DNA of 64,000 nucleotides from Circinella umbellata (taxonomy: Eukaryota; Mucoromycota; Mucoromycetes; Mucorales; Lichtheimiaceae), in contig JAIWNF010000020.1 of the NCBI GenBank assembly GCA_025093555.1, positions 62,001 through 126,000 of the forward strand. Direction: 5' to 3'. Positions 60,545 to 64,000 of the stretch are shown here, in pieces (within the stretch, counting starts at the first letter, position 1; every line of letters begins with the position of its first letter). The position numbers and the translations under genes are program-made. Below the pieces are notes generated by a model. That model did not search any database and had not been told where the DNA came from. It was given only the letters and a program-made list of their open reading frames with translations.

Positions 60545-61080
60545 CTAGAAGACACATACACACTCATTGGGGGTTGATGTCATATAAGAGGAGCTATGGA
60601 CCCCGTCTATTAGGCGTAGTAAATTGCCAAAATATATTGTCTCCTATATGTATATGACCACCTTCTTATTTTTTTGAAAACAAGCCTATCAAAACCATTA
60701 TTAGATTGTGGACCCCTATTTTTACTATAGAAATATCCAATTTTTTTTATAATTTACTGCTTAAAAATAAAACTATTAATACAGAGACTCGTAATTATGA
60801 GAAGAACACGATAGGTAGTAGAGAAATACAAAAATAAATAAGTATGTATACGTAGTCAATAATTTTGTTTATTTACTATATATAATAGTTGTACGTATAA
60901 ATACACTTGATCCAATCTGATATGTATACGTACGTAGTATACTGTAATTGTATGTACTTTATTTGTTATCAATCAGCATACAATATCCTATGTTCAGAAC
61001 TATCATGTATGATAAAAAAAATGTTTTTCTGATAACTGATCAGCAATTTGACTTAGCAGAAAAAGGGTCATATTTTAGCA
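60545..61080. other. Intergenic; 3' region of the micro-exon gene
   Basis: No gene is seen. It contains AT-rich sequence and another TACGTACGTA run near 60928. Confidence 0.45.
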
Positions 61081-62230
61081 GTATACGTTTATGAGCATCA
61101 TTATCAAATACAAGTACTATTTCTGAAGAACATAGTAAAGCAAATAGCAAGAAGAAATTGAAGTCGGTTTTGTCGCAGCATGTTCCACTTTCGGAGAAAT
61201 AGATAGTCGAACACATTGATATTATACAGAATACTAGCCGTACTCCAAGTGCACCAGAGGTAACTTGTATATCTAGAATGCTAGAGTATACTGAACAAAC
61301 ATAATGTGTTCATTTTATACATATTGGACTGTATTTTCCAAGTGAACGTAAAGAAAAGATGCATCATCCACAACATCAACAATTGATAATACGTATTGAA
61401 TTTTGTTAAAAGTTGTATGATAAAGATTACATACTCACAATAAAACAAACACAAGGCAAGCTTTGCGAAAAATGTCAAGCATATAGTGCGCCAAGTAGCT
61501 TACAAAGACATATTGTAAAAGATTATACCCTGAGGAAGTTACTAAACTTTATCGGGTATCGGGTACTCAGGTGAAGCTATCCAGATGAGAGAAAAATGGA
61601 CTCTTGAGCTCAGAAGACCCAATATTGAGTTCAATCAGTGTGTTTTTATCAACAAAGTAGAATTTTATGTAAATTTGAAATAATCTTTTGAAAGATCAAA
61701 AAGAGGTTGCCTGGGCTGTAGTCTTAAACGATTAAGATGTCAATATATATATTCTTCTTTGCTGGCAAAGGTATAATAAACCTTATGATAAAGAGCACCA
61801 GATAGTAATTGGTAAATCCAAAAGAAAGATGATGAACAGCGCATAGGTGCAAAGGTTGGTACAAGTATCAAATACTTCTGTGAATTCTTGGAATTTGTGA
61901 TGGGCGTTATGAAAAAAAATACAATATGGTTTCTAGTTATGGATAGGTAATGCAAAGATTCATTACGTACGTATACAAATTAGTTCAATAAACTGTTGCA
62001 AAACGTGGCTTCCAAGTGTTACTGTATCATACCCAAAATAAAAAAAAGTGGCCTTGAAAGTCAAGGTATATATCTTTTTATACTTGTATCTATCTTTTGT
62101 TTCTTTCAATTCTATGTAACTATTTTATTTGTGACTACTTCATCTTTTAACTTAAAGCAGTTCATGGTCTCAAGGATCATTAGTGGACTTTGGGAAAAAA
62201 ATTCATGAATGATCGAGGTACGTACCCAAG
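61081..62230 (+). pseudogene. IS630/Tc1-mariner-type transposase relic
   Basis: Fragments in shifting frames follow the order of a DDE_3 transposase. An N-terminal helix-turn-helix region comes first (KKKLKSVLSQHVPLSEK, stop, IVEHIDIIQNTSRTPSAPE), then a second HTH-like part (YSAPSSLQRHIVKDYTLRKL). Next is the first catalytic strand region (EKWTLELRRPNIEFNQCVFI, NKVEFYVNLK). Then come KVGTSIKYFCEFLEFVMGVM and TIWFLVMDR, which precedes the second acidic residue in relatives. Several stops and frameshifts are present. Terminal inverted repeats and TA duplications were not identified. It is dead. Confidence 0.6.
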
Positions 62231-63057
62231 AATGAGAAGAAATTCTAAGGTGTAAACGTGATTGAAGATACGTAGCCTCGTGTTTTACTCGTTAATAACA
62301 AAATAGTGTTATTAAAGTTTATGCACTAAAAAATGGGAACTGCATTGTTGTTTATATAATATTTAGTAGTATCGATCATCATTTTGATTTTCATTTTTCG
62401 ATACATACGTACGTACGTTTCTGTAATAATAATATTTATTTGAAAAATAATACACTGTAGCTCACTACAATATAAATTTAGTTAAATAAATAAAATAGAT
62501 ACTAAATCCGCTTGTAAAACTTTATTTTGATTTGTTTGTTTTTGATTATTATTTTTAAGGGTTCGAATAAGAAAACAAAAAGAGGCACTGATAAGATATG
62601 GAAGGAAAAAAAAAGAGTGTGTGAAATATTCATGAGTGAGTTATTTTTATATATTTATATGGTCATTAAAATCTTTTAACTTCATTTATCTTGAAAATAA
62701 ATAAATAAATGGGACTCAGCGTTTTATATGTGTTCTCTTTTTATAGACCAGTTAAAATAAACTTGGTATTTCACATAACACACAAGCTATACACACACAC
62801 ACACACACACACACTTTTTAGAAGCAGGGTTCTTTTTTGGGCCTGGTTCCTCTTTTTTTTATATACACATATATTTTTTTTTTTTTTGGTCTTGCTTTTT
62901 TTTTTCTTCCACTTCTTTCTTTATTTATTCTGTAACTTTTTAACCTTTATTTTTATTTATTTATTTTTTTTATTTTATTTTTCTATTAATAATATATACA
63001 TACCCTTTTAATACCTATTATTTTTTTTTCTATAAAGAAAAGAAGATATTAATCATA
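62231..63057. other. Upstream region of the SEC2-like gene
   Basis: Contains a (CA)n run at about 62791-62814, long T-rich stretches and TACGTACGTACG near 62406. The T-rich frame at 62709-63011 is an artefact. No other gene is seen. Confidence 0.5.
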
Positions 63058-64000
63058 ATGGACCTGCAAGACCGTAGAATAGGGGGTATTTTGCAGCAGC
63101 AACAACAACAACAAGTAGTAGTAGAAGAAAAGAATAGGGTTGACACTTTTTCTTCTACTAGTACAAAACAACAACAACCACTTCCACCACGAATAGATAA
63201 TATTGCTCATCTTTATAGTCAACTTCAAGCAGCATTTGACAAGTCATCGTCTTCTTCAACAACAAGAAATAAAATCAATACTGCCATTAGTCACAACAAT
63301 AATAATAGAAATAATACTATGACTACACGTGACAGTTTATCAGACATACAACAAAGAACCTCATTATCATCATCGTCAACAGTTTCTGATGTTCCAAGTA
63401 CTTGTCGTTCATCCACTGAAAGTGGTTTTTATACACCTAGTAACAGTAGTTCAAATGCCAATAGTCCTATTACACCATCTCATACCACTATGGCACCTCA
63501 CCATCATCATTCTCCACAATTACAATTACAACAACAGCAACGTTCATTGAATTCAACAGAAACAAAACATATATCTGATGTATGTTCTTGTCACCATTGG
63601 CTTGTATCCATTGATTCTGAACATTGTGGCATTTGTGACGAACCCATACCTCATTTACAATCGTGGCAACAAGAACGTCATTTAGAATCACAAACCATAA
63701 AACGAACTCAATCTCAATTTTATCGTTTACAAGACAAACATCAAGAATATCAAGAAACCATTCAAAATTTAGTAAAAACGATTCACGAAAAAGAATCAGT
63801 GATTGAACGTCGTACGATTGAATTAGAATCATTACAACAAGATCTCAAGATATTACATACAAAATGTCACGGTGAACGACAACAAGTAAAAGAAATCCAA
63901 CAATCCAAAGAATGTGTGAAACGTGAATTAGAAGAATTATCCCAACGATTATTTGAAGAAGCCAATGTAATGGTTTCCTCAGAAAAAAAAGAAAAGGAAA
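63058..64000 (+). CDS. SEC2: SEC2/Rabin8-like Rab exchange factor, N-terminal part (cut by window end)
   Basis: The frame is open from ATG at 63058 to the window end without an intron. The first 150 residues are Gln/Ser/Thr/Asn-rich. A Cys/His cluster follows (DVCSCHHWLVSIDSEHCGIC). Then a long coiled coil leads into KRELEELSQRLFEEANVMVS, the signature of the Sec2 GEF domain (Sec2 in yeast, Rabin8/Rab3IL in animals). That domain is a parallel coiled coil that activates Sec4/Rab8 on secretory vesicles. The gene therefore probably acts in polarised exocytosis and hyphal growth. Only the start of the GEF coiled coil is visible. The Cys/His cluster is not a standard part of yeast Sec2 as I recall it. 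Confidence 0.8.
   Translation, partial: MDLQDRRIGGILQQQQQQQVVVEEKNRVDTFSSTSTKQQQPLPPRIDNIAHLYSQLQAAFDKSSSSSTTRNKINTAISHNNNNRNNTMTTRDSLSDIQQRTSLSSSSTVSDVPSTCRSSTESGFYTPSNSSSNANSPITPSHTTMAPHHHHSPQLQLQQQQRSLNSTETKHISDVCSCHHWLVSIDSEHCGICDEPIPHLQSWQQERHLESQTIKRTQSQFYRLQDKHQEYQETIQNLVKTIHEKESVIERRTIELESLQQDLKILHTKCHGERQQVKEIQQSKECVKRELEELSQRLFEEANVMVSSEKKEKE

Noticed and set aside
62558..62575. Possible tRNA B box (GGGTTCGAATAAG)
   Set aside because: No matching A box or cloverleaf in the flanks; no tRNA gene was found in the window by eye.
62709..63011. Hydrophobic 100-codon frame as a membrane protein
   Set aside because: It is a translation of a (CA)n repeat and poly-T tracts upstream of the SEC2-like start.

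Overview
The window is an AT-rich stretch of a eukaryotic nuclear genome. It has many short GT-AG introns, fungus-specific families (a Zn2Cys6/Fungal_trans regulator, Rav1, a Sec2-type exchange factor) and many decayed repeats. This fits an early-diverging fungus, most likely Mucoromycota/Mucorales. I cannot name the genus.

Layout. 1-8 kb is repeat-rich: a piggyBac-type transposase relic with two in-frame stops, a decayed multi-exon gene, and one copy of a 0.94 kb dispersed repeat whose inverted partner lies at 39-40 kb. 8.7-32.4 kb is a conserved housekeeping block: RAV1/DMXL, an OXR1-type TLDc gene, a possible 43-residue membrane peptide and cytosolic valyl-tRNA synthetase on the minus strand; then WDR6 (tRNA Gm34 methylation) on the plus strand, head to head with the synthetase; then mitochondrial bL36. 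33-45.7 kb is an accessory island: decayed genes, a duplicated 0.77 kb segment carrying a small broken gene, two non-autonomous DNA transposon candidates, and a small CENP-B/Tc5-type helix-turn-helix gene ending in a PCNA-binding-like motif. 45.8-55.7 kb is again conserved: an F-box/LRR protein, a Zn2Cys6 regulator, a HAD phosphatase and a two-LIM protein. 58.8-60.5 kb holds the most unusual locus. 61-62.2 kb is an IS630/Tc1-type transposase relic. The window ends inside a SEC2/Rabin8-like gene.

Main find. At 58793-60544 a TATA box and a signal-peptide exon are followed by eleven tandem units of about 117-158 bp. Each unit looks like a complete intron (GTAAGT donor, yTAAC branch-like element, TAG or CAG acceptor) and the units are separated by only 3 or 6 nt. 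All eleven spacers are multiples of three. Joined in the phase set by exon 1 they encode RLCNALQQHTILC with no stop, a two-cysteine peptide whose cysteines come from the only two 6-nt microexons. I read this as a fungal micro-exon gene for a secreted peptide; transcripts are needed to prove it.

Functional links. RAV1 (V-ATPase assembly) and OXR1 (TLDc; linked to V-ATPase disassembly in yeast) are adjacent on one strand. Valyl-tRNA synthetase and WDR6, both tRNA-related, share a 362 bp intergenic region. Several broken genes carry stops explicable as C-to-T changes. Exon boundaries were read by eye; for long multi-exon genes only the outer limits and key exons are given.
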